A stretch of DNA of 7,491 nucleotides, taken from positions 1-7,491 of the forward strand of contig CAJCJC010000325.1 of NCBI GenBank assembly GCA_903970575.1. Reading direction: 5' to 3'. The notes under the pieces were generated by a model. The model was not told the origin of the DNA and did not search any database. It saw nothing but the letters and a program-made list of their open reading frames with translations. The translations under genes and the position numbers were made by a program. Of this stretch, positions 1-6,698 are shown piece after piece (positions within the stretch are counted from its first letter, which is position 1; the number at the start of each line of letters is the position of its first letter). This stretch comes from Alphaproteobacteria bacterium. GTDB lineage: Bacteria; Pseudomonadota; Alphaproteobacteria; BOG-932; Roseiterribacteraceae.

Positions 1-693
1 CTTGGCCTTGCCGTCATTGGCGTCGCGCGGGCCGGAGCGCCTTTGCCGCCGCCGCCTTCCGACCCTCAGGATATCTCAGGGATCTGGTTCGGCTCCGGCT
101 TCTACGATCCGGTCAACCGGTTCTTCAAGCCGATCGGCGGCGGCGAGCCGCCGTTCACGCCCGAGGGGCTGGCGATTTTCACGAAACGGCGCGAGGCGAA
201 CGATTCGGGCCATCCTATCCGCCACGGGGAATGCGCGCCCGTGGGATTTCCCGGCGAGCAGGAGGGCGCGCCGTTTCAGGTCATTCAAACGCCGGGGCAG
301 ATCACTTTCGTCTATGAAAGCAACCATGTCTTCACGATCGTCCATATGAATCAGGAGCACCCCAAGAACCTCCGGCCGACCTTCATGGGGCATTCGATCG
401 GTCACTGGGAGGGCGACACCCTGGTCATCGATACGATCGGATACAATGGCGAGAAATGGCTCGATTATCTGGGGACGCCAAGCAGCACGCAGCTGCACGT
501 CATCGAGCGGATCAAGAAGGTCAATGTTGGCAAGGTGGTGCTGGAAAATACGCTGACCATCATCGATCCGGTGATGTATACGCGGCCCTGGGATATTCGC
601 CGCGTCTTCATGTGGCGGCCCGCCGAACAGATCGGCGAGGAAATCTGCGAGGAAGACAACGACCAGGTCGCTCCGCGCGACGCGGTTCACTAA
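1..693 (+). CDS. Secreted DISG-W family protein of unknown function (copy A), 5' end outside window
   Basis: The reading frame is open from the first base, so the true start lies upstream; 230 residues are visible. They begin in the tail of a signal peptide, with a likely cleavage after ARA (visible residue 11), then a short proline-rich linker and the DISGIW motif (residues 24-29). Further motifs follow: CAPVGFP (Cys78), PFQVIQTPGQ, GHWEGDTLVIDT, LHVIER, and a C-terminal GEEICEED stretch (Cys216). The same motif order occurs in copies B and C downstream; A and C are about 60 % identical by hand count. I know this type as an unnamed secreted family common in sphingomonads and Acidobacteria, often near DUF6152 proteins, but I know of no established function. 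The esterase gene follows after 48 nt and may be co-transcribed. The coding region is certain; the function is unknown. Confidence 0.9.
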   Translation, partial: LGLAVIGVARAGAPLPPPPSDPQDISGIWFGSGFYDPVNRFFKPIGGGEPPFTPEGLAIFTKRREANDSGHPIRHGECAPVGFPGEQEGAPFQVIQTPGQITFVYESNHVFTIVHMNQEHPKNLRPTFMGHSIGHWEGDTLVIDTIGYNGEKWLDYLGTPSSTQLHVIERIKKVNVGKVVLENTLTIIDPVMYTRPWDIRRVFMWRPAEQIGEEICEEDNDQVAPRDAVH

Positions 694-717
694 GCGGGCG
701 CCGAACTCCACGGAAAT

Positions 718-731
718 CGCGCGCTCGCGCG
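718..731. repeat. GC palindrome next to the esterase ribosome binding site
   Basis: CGCGCG-CT-CGCGCG is a perfect inverted repeat that ends at the first base of the GGGGAGGG ribosome binding site (731-738) of the esterase. It could fold as a short GC-rich hairpin or simply be chance in GC-rich DNA. Its position right against the ribosome binding site is the only reason to list it. Confidence 0.3.
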
Positions 732-741
732 GGGAGGGATA

Positions 742-2418
742 GTGGAAGACGAAAAGGCAGGCGTCGATCGTCGCGTATTCTTAAAGGCCGCCGGCCTGTC
801 CGCCGCTTTGTCGGTCGCCGTCGCCCCGGCTTCCGGCGCGAAAACCTATGGGGCCGAAGCGAAGGCCGTGGCCAGCGCGCTGCTGGTGGGGGATGAGATC
901 GCGGTCGTCGCGACGGAGTCCGGCAAGGTGCGGGGCTTCATCCGCGGTGGCGTTTATACGTTCAAGGGCATTCCCTACGGGGATTCGACCGCCGGCGCGG
1001 GACGCTTCATGCCGTCCCGGAAACCGCAATCCTGGACGGGCGTTCGGGATTCGCGCGCCTATGGTCCAACCTGCCCGCAGCCGGCGCGGACGGCGTGGCG
1101 CAACGACGTTCAGGCGTTTCTGTTCGACTGGGATGACGGCTATCCGGGAGAAGATTGCCTGCGGGTCAATGTCTGGACGCCCGGTCTCGACGGCAAGCCG
1201 CGCCCGGTCATGGTCTGGCTCCACGGCGGTGGGTATTTCTCGGGATCGTCGCAGGAACTGCCCTCTTACGACGGCGAAAATCTCAGCCGGCGCGGCGACG
1301 TCGTGGTGGTCAGCCTCAACCATCGGGTTGGCGTTCTCGGCTTTCTCGATCTTGGCATGGCGGGCGCGGGCTATGAGCATTCGGGGAATGTCGGGATGCT
1401 CGACATCGCGGCGGCGCTGGAATGGGTACGCGATAATATCGCCCAGTTCGGCGGCGATCCTGGCAACGTCACGATCTTTGGCCAGTCTGGCGGCGGCGGC
1501 AAAGTCAGCACCTTGATGGCGATGCCGGCGGCTAAGGGGCTGTTTCACAAAGCGATCGTGCAGAGCGGGTCCGAACTTCGGCATGGCGCGCGCGAGGGCA
1601 AGCAAAAACTGGCGGAGACGACGCTGGCGAAACTCGGGCTGACGATGGATCGGGCCGGGCAATTGAAAGACATTACGGTGGAACGCCTCGTCGCGGCGGG
1701 CGTCGACGCGGTGGCGAGTCTGGCCCCGCCGCCCGGCGCGATCGTGGACTGGCCGGACCGGATCAACTGGAGCCCGGTCGTCGGCGCCCCGGACTTGCCG
1801 CGCCAGCCTTTCGAGCCGGACGCTCCCGCCCAATCGGCGGGCATTCCCATGCTAGTCGGGTCGACCCAGACCGAGATCGGGAATTCGCTGAAATCTCCCG
1901 GTCTCGAGACGATTTCATTCGAGGGCGCCCAGAAAATTCTGGAGCCCCTGTATGGAGAAAAGGCAGGCCCTATCCTGGAAGCCTATAGGACTGCGTTTCC
2001 AGCGGCGAAGCCTGTCGAAATCCTGGCCTATGCGCAGGTTCCGCGGACCGGCGCCGTGCGGCAGGCGGAGCGCAAGGCCGCCCAGCGCGCCGCGCCTGTC
2101 TATATGTACTGGTTCGGCTGGAATACGCCCGTGCTAGACGGCCGCCCGCGCTCTTTCCATGCCAGCGATCTGGCCTTCGTGTTCGACAACACGGACCGTT
2201 GCGCCCCCATGACCGGCGGAACGATCGAGGCGCGGGCGCTCGCCGCCAAGATGAGCGACGCCTGGGTCGCCTTCGCGCGCACCGGCAATCCTAACCATCC
2301 GGGTCTGCCGGCGTGGCCCCAATTCGACGCGGAGCGCGGCGCATTGATGCTGTTCGATAATATGCCGATGGTGCTCGACGATCCGGATCGCGCCGCTCGA
2401 CGACTGACGGAAGGCTAA
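742..2418 (+). CDS. Tat-exported type B carboxylesterase (alpha/beta hydrolase)
   Basis: A 558-residue protein of the carboxylesterase type B (para-nitrobenzyl esterase-like) family, about the usual family length. The GTG start is chosen because GGGGAGGG lies just upstream (731-738) and because it puts a twin-arginine motif, DRRVFLKAAG (residues 9-18), at the N-terminus, followed by a hydrophobic stretch. This predicts export of the folded enzyme through Tat. Visible family landmarks are GEDCLRVNVW (136-145), the oxyanion loop HGGGYFSG (161-168), the nucleophile elbow GQSGG with Ser249, the acid Glu378 in GSTQTEIG, and the catalytic His473 in SFHASDLAFVF. The triad is therefore complete and the enzyme should hydrolyse carboxylic esters. 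The elbow is GQSGGGG rather than the commoner GESAGG. It sits between two DISG-W genes, 48 nt after copy A. The family is sure; the substrate is not predictable. Confidence 0.95.
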   Translation: MEDEKAGVDRRVFLKAAGLSAALSVAVAPASGAKTYGAEAKAVASALLVGDEIAVVATESGKVRGFIRGGVYTFKGIPYGDSTAGAGRFMPSRKPQSWTGVRDSRAYGPTCPQPARTAWRNDVQAFLFDWDDGYPGEDCLRVNVWTPGLDGKPRPVMVWLHGGGYFSGSSQELPSYDGENLSRRGDVVVVSLNHRVGVLGFLDLGMAGAGYEHSGNVGMLDIAAALEWVRDNIAQFGGDPGNVTIFGQSGGGGKVSTLMAMPAAKGLFHKAIVQSGSELRHGAREGKQKLAETTLAKLGLTMDRAGQLKDITVERLVAAGVDAVASLAPPPGAIVDWPDRINWSPVVGAPDLPRQPFEPDAPAQSAGIPMLVGSTQTEIGNSLKSPGLETISFEGAQKILEPLYGEKAGPILEAYRTAFPAAKPVEILAYAQVPRTGAVRQAERKAAQRAAPVYMYWFGWNTPVLDGRPRSFHASDLAFVFDNTDRCAPMTGGTIEARALAAKMSDAWVAFARTGNPNHPGLPAWPQFDAERGALMLFDNMPMVLDDPDRAARRLTEG

Positions 2419-2442
2419 AAGCCGCTCGATAAGCCCAATTAT

Positions 2443-2455
2443 GGAACTGAGTTCC
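2443..2455. promoter_or_regulatory. Perfect inverted repeat, possible operator
   Basis: GGAAC-TGA-GTTCC is a perfect 5-bp inverted repeat with a 3-nt centre. It starts 24 nt after the esterase stop codon and ends 16 nt before the candidate -35 element at 2472. The location just upstream of a promoter would suit a regulator site. The half-site spacing does not match the LexA patterns I know (GAAC-N4-GTTC or GTTC-N7-GTTC). It could also be a weak hairpin at the end of the esterase transcript. Confidence 0.3.
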
Positions 2456-2471
2456 GCCCAGTAGAATATAT

Positions 2472-2500
2472 TTGACAAATTATGCAGGCGACCCGATGTT
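2472..2500 (+). promoter_or_regulatory. Candidate sigma-70-type promoter for B-DUF6152-C
   Basis: A perfect TTGACA (2472-2477) is followed after 17 nt by GATGTT (2495-2500), which matches TATAAT at three of six positions. It lies in the largest gap of the locus (153 nt) within a local AT-rich patch, and transcription would begin about 65 nt before the B start codon. A consensus -35 with a weak -10 is acceptable for alphaproteobacterial promoters. This is pattern matching only. Confidence 0.4.
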
Positions 2501-2571
2501 GGCGTTCGCATCGCCTCCTGAAGTCAGGCGCGATAGCTGGCCGGGAGCATGGCATTATCTTGAGGAAAAGC

Positions 2572-3285
2572 ATGGAAAGAGCCGTCTCTCTTCGACGATC
2601 GCGGTCCGCGCTTGTTTCGCTCATTGTCGCGGCTCTCGCGCTCGTTCTGGCGACAGGCGCGAACGCCGCCGATATCTCCGGAATCTGGTGGATCAAGGAC
2701 CGGACCGAGGTCGCTAAACTAGACCACGCCAAGTTGCCTTTCACGCCTGAAGGCGCGGCGGCGTACAAGCAGAATCTCGCGGATATCGCGTCGGGCAAAG
2801 GCTTGGCGATCGAACATAACAAATGCCTGCCGCCAGGCGTCCCAAGGCTGATGCTGGCGCGCTATCCGTTTCAAATCCTGCAAACGCCGGCGCAAGTCAC
2901 GTTCGTGCATGAGAAGATGCATCTGGTGCGGCTGATCTATATCGACAAACCCCATCCGGACGATATCGACCTGACTTATGAAGGCAGTTCAACCGGCAAG
3001 TGGGATGGCGACGCGCTGGCGGTCGACACGATTTCGCTGAAGGACAATACGGTCATCGACAAGACCGGAATTCCGCATTCCGATCAGTTGCACGTGACCG
3101 AGCGGTTCTCCCTTAAGGACGGCGGCAAAACATTGCTCGATCAAGTCACGATGGAAGATCCGAAGGTTTTCACCAAGCCGGTCTCGTTCGACATCAGTTT
3201 CGCGAAGCATCCCGAGGCCCATCTGATGCAGGACGTTTGCAGCTTCGGCCCACCGATGCGCGATACCCTCCAGGGCAAGCGGTAA
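2572..3285 (+). CDS. Secreted DISG-W family protein of unknown function (copy B, divergent)
   Basis: The ATG at 2572 is preferred because GAGG (2562-2565) lies 6 nt upstream and because a clean signal peptide follows: basic residues RRSR (8-11), a hydrophobic core (13-27) and cleavage after ANA at residue 32. An in-frame ATG at 2482 would add 30 residues, but it overlaps the candidate promoter and buries the signal peptide. The 237-residue product carries the family motifs DISGIW (34-39), PFTPEG, CLPPGVP (Cys85), PFQILQTPAQ, GKWDGDALAVDT, the PHSDQLHVTER segment and DVCSFG (Cys223). It shares motif order with A and C but is clearly more distant and lacks their acidic EEICEED end. DUF6152 follows after 30 nt. 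It is predicted to be periplasmic or secreted. The function is unknown. Confidence 0.9.
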   Translation: MERAVSLRRSRSALVSLIVAALALVLATGANAADISGIWWIKDRTEVAKLDHAKLPFTPEGAAAYKQNLADIASGKGLAIEHNKCLPPGVPRLMLARYPFQILQTPAQVTFVHEKMHLVRLIYIDKPHPDDIDLTYEGSSTGKWDGDALAVDTISLKDNTVIDKTGIPHSDQLHVTERFSLKDGGKTLLDQVTMEDPKVFTKPVSFDISFAKHPEAHLMQDVCSFGPPMRDTLQGKR

Positions 3286-3315
3286 TTTGGATAAACGTTA
3301 ATCTGGAAAGCGATC

Positions 3316-3726
3316 ATGAAATTACCATCATCATTGGCTCTTTTTGTCGGCTGCGCGATTCTGGCGTCGCCCGTTGCGCGCGCCCATCATTCCTTCGCGA
3401 TGTTCGATCTGACTCAGACCGTCGAAAAAGAGGGCGTCGTCAAGGACCTGCAATGGACCAATCCGCATGTGTGGCTCACCATCGAAACGATGGATGCCGG
3501 GACGCCCGAGGAATGGGGCTTCGAATCCGGGCCAACCAACTACCTGCTGCGGTCGGGATGGAAACGGGATTCTCTGAAGCCTGGCGATAAGGTTGTCGTG
3601 ACGCTGCATCCGATGAAGGATGGTTCCCACGCGGGCAGTCTGATGGCGGTCAAGCTCGATGATGGCAAGGTCCTCAATCTTGGCGTGCAGGGCGCCAAGC
3701 CCGACGACCAAGACAAGCCGCAGTAA
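3316..3726 (+). CDS. DUF6152 family exported protein
   Basis: A 136-residue protein with a short signal peptide (Lys2, hydrophobic 6-20, cleavage after ARA at residue 23). The mature form would then begin with HHSF (His24, His25). The body has the features I associate with DUF6152: HHSFAMFD, a KDLQWTNPHVWL segment (43-54, with His51), LLRSGWKRDSLKPGD (77-91), a PMKDGSHAGS loop and a final LDDGKVLNLG strand. GGAAAG (3305-3310), 5 nt upstream of the ATG, is a fair ribosome binding site. It lies 30 nt after B and 29 nt before C, so it is probably in one operon with them. The pattern of short beta strands suggests a small beta barrel, which is an inference. No biochemical role for DUF6152 is known to me. 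Confidence 0.9.
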   Translation: MKLPSSLALFVGCAILASPVARAHHSFAMFDLTQTVEKEGVVKDLQWTNPHVWLTIETMDAGTPEEWGFESGPTNYLLRSGWKRDSLKPGDKVVVTLHPMKDGSHAGSLMAVKLDDGKVLNLGVQGAKPDDQDKPQ

Positions 3727-3755
3727 GCGGGAACTCTGCGATGAGGATTTGTTCA

Positions 3756-4532
3756 ATGAGCCTGGGTCAGACGACCGGCCGTTCATCTGGGCGCGGGGCG
3801 TTGTTCACGCTGACGGCGATCGCCGTCATGGCCGTGTCGGCCCTCAGCTTCGCGGCCAGCGCCGACGCGCCTCCCGCGGCCCCATCTCCCGATCCGCATA
3901 ATATTTCCGGCACGTGGTTTGGCACGGGATTCTATGAGCCAGGCAATCGCGTATTCCGGCCGCTGGAGGGCGGCGACCCGCCGTTCACGGACAAGGGTAA
4001 GGCCATCTTCGCGACGCGGCGCGAAATCGACAAGGAAGGGCATCCACTCCACACGCCGGCCTATGCCTGCGCTCCGAGCGGTTTCCTCGGAGCGCATAAT
4101 GGCGCGCCGTTCGACATCATCCAGACGCCCGGGCAGATCACCTTCGTCTATGAAGGCAATCATGACGAGGCCATCGTACGCATGGACCAGGACCACCCCA
4201 AGAAGCTGGTTCCGACGTTCAACGGAGACGCGGTCGGGCATTGGGACGGCGATACGCTCGTGATCGACACCGTCGGCCTGCGCGGCGACCGTTGGCTCGA
4301 TTATCAGGGGACGCCGGCCGGCGACAAACTGCACGTGATCGAGCGGGTCAAGAAGATCAACGACGGCAAAACGCTAGATTACGTCATGACCATCGACGAT
4401 CCCGAGATGTATACCAAGCCCTGGAGCTTTCATCGCATCTTCCTGTGGAAGCCACAGGAGCGGGTGGGCGAGGAAATTTGCGAGGAAGACCTCGACATAG
4501 TCGAGCCGGACGCTCGGCATCCCGCGAATTAG
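3756..4532 (+). CDS. Secreted DISG-W family protein of unknown function (copy C)
   Basis: The ATG at 3756 is chosen because GAGGA (3743-3747) stands 8 nt upstream; the in-frame ATG at 3741 would add five residues and has a poorer site. The 258-residue product has a signal peptide (Arg10 and Arg13, hydrophobic 15-33, probable cleavage after ASA at 36), a proline-rich linker and then NISGTW (49-54). Later landmarks are CAPSGF (Cys105), PFDIIQTPGQ, GHWDGDTLVIDT (161-172), LHVIER (192-197), YTKPW and GEEICEED (Cys242). It is the close paralog of copy A over the whole mature length (about 60 % identity by hand count), including the charged C-terminus. It closes the run of secreted genes; 114 nt without a gene follow. 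Coding status is certain and the role unknown. Confidence 0.9.
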   Translation: MSLGQTTGRSSGRGALFTLTAIAVMAVSALSFAASADAPPAAPSPDPHNISGTWFGTGFYEPGNRVFRPLEGGDPPFTDKGKAIFATRREIDKEGHPLHTPAYACAPSGFLGAHNGAPFDIIQTPGQITFVYEGNHDEAIVRMDQDHPKKLVPTFNGDAVGHWDGDTLVIDTVGLRGDRWLDYQGTPAGDKLHVIERVKKINDGKTLDYVMTIDDPEMYTKPWSFHRIFLWKPQERVGEEICEEDLDIVEPDARHPAN

Positions 4533-4646
4533 ATTTCTCCATCGAACCGACGGCGGTCGCGCCGCGAAGCGGGAAACAAATCTTTGTCCCGGCGGGTTGG
4601 TTTGGCAGGGCGTCCCGTTGGACGCATCGCAAATCGGAGAAGTTCA

Positions 4647-4820
4647 ATGGACAAAGATCGGGTTAAAGGCGCGGGCAATCAGGCCGCGGGCGCCGTGAAG
4701 GACGCCGTCGGCAAGGCCACGGGCGACGCCAAGCTGCAGGCCGAAGGCAAGGCTCAGAAAAGCGCCGGCAAGCTCCAGAACGCCGTCGGCGGTCTGAAGG
4801 ACGCTGCCCGGGGCAAGTAA
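4647..4820 (+). CDS. CsbD family stress-response protein
   Basis: A 57-residue protein starting MDKDRVKGAGNQAAG, the typical opening of CsbD-like proteins, followed by the usual Gly/Ala/Lys-rich helical repeats (AVGKATGDAKLQAEGKAQKSAGKLQ) and ending GLKDAARGK. It contains no Cys, Trp, Tyr, Phe or His and has no signal peptide, so it is a small, soluble, highly charged cytoplasmic protein. GGAG (4636-4639), 7 nt before the ATG, supports the start. CsbD relatives are known as general-stress-induced proteins of unclear molecular role. A hairpin just downstream suggests it is transcribed alone, from somewhere in the 114-nt gap upstream. I found no convincing promoter there. Confidence 0.92.
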   Translation: MDKDRVKGAGNQAAGAVKDAVGKATGDAKLQAEGKAQKSAGKLQNAVGGLKDAARGK

Positions 4821-4835
4821 ACCATAAGGCATGGG

Positions 4836-4869
4836 ATACCCCTGTTTTCGAAAGTGGAAATAGGGGTGT
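4836..4869 (+). terminator. Hairpin, probable end of the csbD-like transcript
   Basis: The arms 4836-4849 and 4856-4869 can pair over 14 positions, including ACCCCT with AGGGGT and a few G-U pairs, around a 6-nt loop. It starts 16 nt after the CsbD stop codon. The following bases (CTCGTCTTTGC) are only mildly T-rich, so it is a weak intrinsic terminator or an mRNA-stabilising stem rather than a textbook one. It would also separate the transferase gene from upstream transcription. Confidence 0.5.
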
Positions 4870-4910
4870 CTCGTCTTTGCAAGCGAGGCGGGTCGGGTTA
4901 AGGTTGGCGC

Positions 4911-6683
4911 ATGCCAGACCTGAAACCCACCCGTCTTTTGCGTATTCTGGTCTCCCTGCTCGGGCCTTTCATCGCCCTTTCCGTTCCATCCATCGCGGCG
5001 ACGGACCCAGAGGGCGAATCGCAACGCATCGAGAAGCACGAGGTCGTTACCCACCGCTATATGGTGGTGGCCGCCAATCCGCTGGCCAGTCAGGCCGGGG
5101 CGGACATGATCGCACGGGGCGGCGGCGCCGCCGACGCCGCCATCGCCGCGCAGCTCGTGCTGAATCTGGTCGAACCGCAATCTTCGGGCCTTGGCGGTGG
5201 CGGTTTTTTGACCTTCTACGATCACGCCGCCGACAAGATTATCGTTTATGACGGACGGGAAACGGCCCCGGCCGCCGATACGCCCAATTTGTTCATGACG
5301 CCCGAAGGCCAGCCGTTGCGCTTCCTGGACGCGGCCGTGGGCGGACGGCCGATCGGCGTGCCTGGGATCGTGCGTCTGTTGGAGGCGGTTCATCACGATT
5401 ACGGCAAGCTGCCCTGGGCGAAATTGTTCGAGCCCGCGATCAAGCTGGCCGAGAACGGCTTCGCGGTGTCTCCCCGCTTGCATTGGTGGCTCGACAGCGC
5501 GAAGGCGTTTCTCTCCTCATCCCCCGATCTGCGGGCGCAATATTATAAGCCTGACGGATCGCCGCTTCAGGTCGGCGATGTCGTGAAATCGCCCGAGCTG
5601 GCGAAGACCTTGCACGCCATCGCCGATCATGGCGCGTCGGCGTTCTATACCGGCCCGCTGGCGGAGGCGATCGTCAAGGCCGTCAACCAGGGCATGGGCG
5701 TCGACGGGCATCCCACGCCCGGCGCCATGACTCTCGACGACCTCAAGAACTATCAGGCGATCCGGCGCGACGCCGTTTGCGGTTCCTATCGCCGGTACCA
5801 AGTTTGCGGGGCGCCGCCGCCCAGCGCCGGCGCGATCGGGGTGATCGAGATTCTCGGCATGCTGCAACGCTACGATCCGCTGCAACTCGTACCGCAAAGC
5901 GCCCGCACCTATCATCTGTTCATCGAGGCGTCGCGTCGCGCCTTCGCCGATCGCGACGCTTTTATCGGCGATCCGGCCTTCACCGACACGCCGGCCAAGG
6001 GCCTGATCGATCCCAATTACCTGCTGATGCGGTCCAGCACGATCGGTCGCGATCAGGCCACACCGGCCGTTACGCCCGGCAACCCGCCCGGTCGCCACGC
6101 CGCCGCGGCGCCGGACGCGACCCGCGAGCAGGCCGGAACGTCCCATATGTCGATCGTCGACGAGGCCGGCAACGCGGTTTCGTTCACCACCACGGTCAAC
6201 ATGCCGTTCGGGTCGCATATCATGGCTGGCGGATTTATCCTTAACGATCAGCTGACCGATTTCTCATTCCGCCCTGACATCGACGGCGCCCCCGCCGCCA
6301 ACCGGGTGCAGGGCGGCAAGCGTCCGCGGTCATCCATGGCGCCGCTGGTCGTTTTCGAGGGACGGCGGCATCTGCGGCTGGTAATCGGCTCGCCCGGCGG
6401 CTCCAAGATCATCGATTATGTCGCGCTGGCGACCATCGCCCATCTCGACTGGGGCCTCGATATCCAGTCGGCCGTGGATCACGGCAATGTCGTCGACACC
6501 GGCCGCGACACGGAGCTGGAGGAGGATACGCCGGTCGCCGCGTTCGCCGACGCGCTCACCAACATGGGCCATCATGTCGTGGTGATGAGCGAGACCAGCG
6601 GCCTCGACGCCATCGCGCTGATGAAAGACGGCCTGCATGGCGGCGCGGATAACCGCCGCGAGGGCGTACCGGTGGGGGAATAG
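4911..6683 (+). CDS. ggt: Periplasmic gamma-glutamyltransferase / glutathione hydrolase
   Basis: A complete 590-residue precursor, the normal length for the family, with TAAGG (4899-4903) 7 nt before the ATG and a signal peptide (Lys5, Arg8, Arg11, hydrophobic 12-25, cleavage near residue 29-30). The enzyme cleaves the gamma-glutamyl bond of glutathione and related peptides, releasing glutamate or moving it to an acceptor. It is an N-terminal nucleophile hydrolase that cuts itself into two subunits. The predicted cut is before Thr410 in AGTSHMSIVD, equivalent to Thr391 of the E. coli enzyme. Other matches to E. coli active-site positions are Arg116 (GRETAP), Asn430, Gln447, Asp450, Ser474-Ser475 (PRSSM) and Gly496-Gly497 (SPGGS). 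Cys290 and Cys299 could form a local disulfide. It appears monocistronic. Members of this superfamily can also act as cephalosporin acylases, but nothing here specifically indicates that. Confidence 0.96.
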   Translation: MPDLKPTRLLRILVSLLGPFIALSVPSIAATDPEGESQRIEKHEVVTHRYMVVAANPLASQAGADMIARGGGAADAAIAAQLVLNLVEPQSSGLGGGGFLTFYDHAADKIIVYDGRETAPAADTPNLFMTPEGQPLRFLDAAVGGRPIGVPGIVRLLEAVHHDYGKLPWAKLFEPAIKLAENGFAVSPRLHWWLDSAKAFLSSSPDLRAQYYKPDGSPLQVGDVVKSPELAKTLHAIADHGASAFYTGPLAEAIVKAVNQGMGVDGHPTPGAMTLDDLKNYQAIRRDAVCGSYRRYQVCGAPPPSAGAIGVIEILGMLQRYDPLQLVPQSARTYHLFIEASRRAFADRDAFIGDPAFTDTPAKGLIDPNYLLMRSSTIGRDQATPAVTPGNPPGRHAAAAPDATREQAGTSHMSIVDEAGNAVSFTTTVNMPFGSHIMAGGFILNDQLTDFSFRPDIDGAPAANRVQGGKRPRSSMAPLVVFEGRRHLRLVIGSPGGSKIIDYVALATIAHLDWGLDIQSAVDHGNVVDTGRDTELEEDTPVAAFADALTNMGHHVVVMSETSGLDAIALMKDGLHGGADNRREGVPVGE

Positions 6684-6698
6684 GGGTAAACCCTTCGT

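Noticed and set aside
781..1833. Long reverse-strand open frame (350 codons) opposite the esterase
   Set aside because: It is the antisense of a gene with a full catalytic triad. Its translation is Arg-rich and shows no domain; such shadows are expected in GC-rich DNA.
2482..2571. Upstream ATG start for copy B, adding 30 residues
   Set aside because: It has no good ribosome binding site, overlaps the candidate promoter and would place the signal peptide internally. The ATG at 2572 has GAGG at good spacing.
4570..4591. Inverted repeat CGGGA..CAA / TTGTCCCG after copy C as a terminator
   Set aside because: The stem needs a 2-nt bulge, is short and has no T-run after it.
4543..4598. Possible EcfG-type general-stress promoter (GGAAC, 16-17 nt, CGTT) for the CsbD gene
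   Set aside because: The best tries, CGAACC with CGAA and GGAAAC with GGTT, each miss consensus bases in both elements. The idea fits CsbD biology but the sequence does not support it.
4644..5483. Reverse-strand open frame (279 codons) opposite CsbD and the start of the transferase
   Set aside because: It spans two well-supported forward genes and the hairpin between them, and its translation has no recognisable motif.
5777..6244. Forward open frame of 155 codons inside the transferase gene
   Set aside because: It lies in another frame wholly within a complete enzyme gene and its product is Arg/His-rich without motifs.
6682..6695. AGGGG-TAAA-CCCTT as a terminator between the convergent genes
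   Set aside because: Only about five pairs including a G-U, with no T-tract on either strand.
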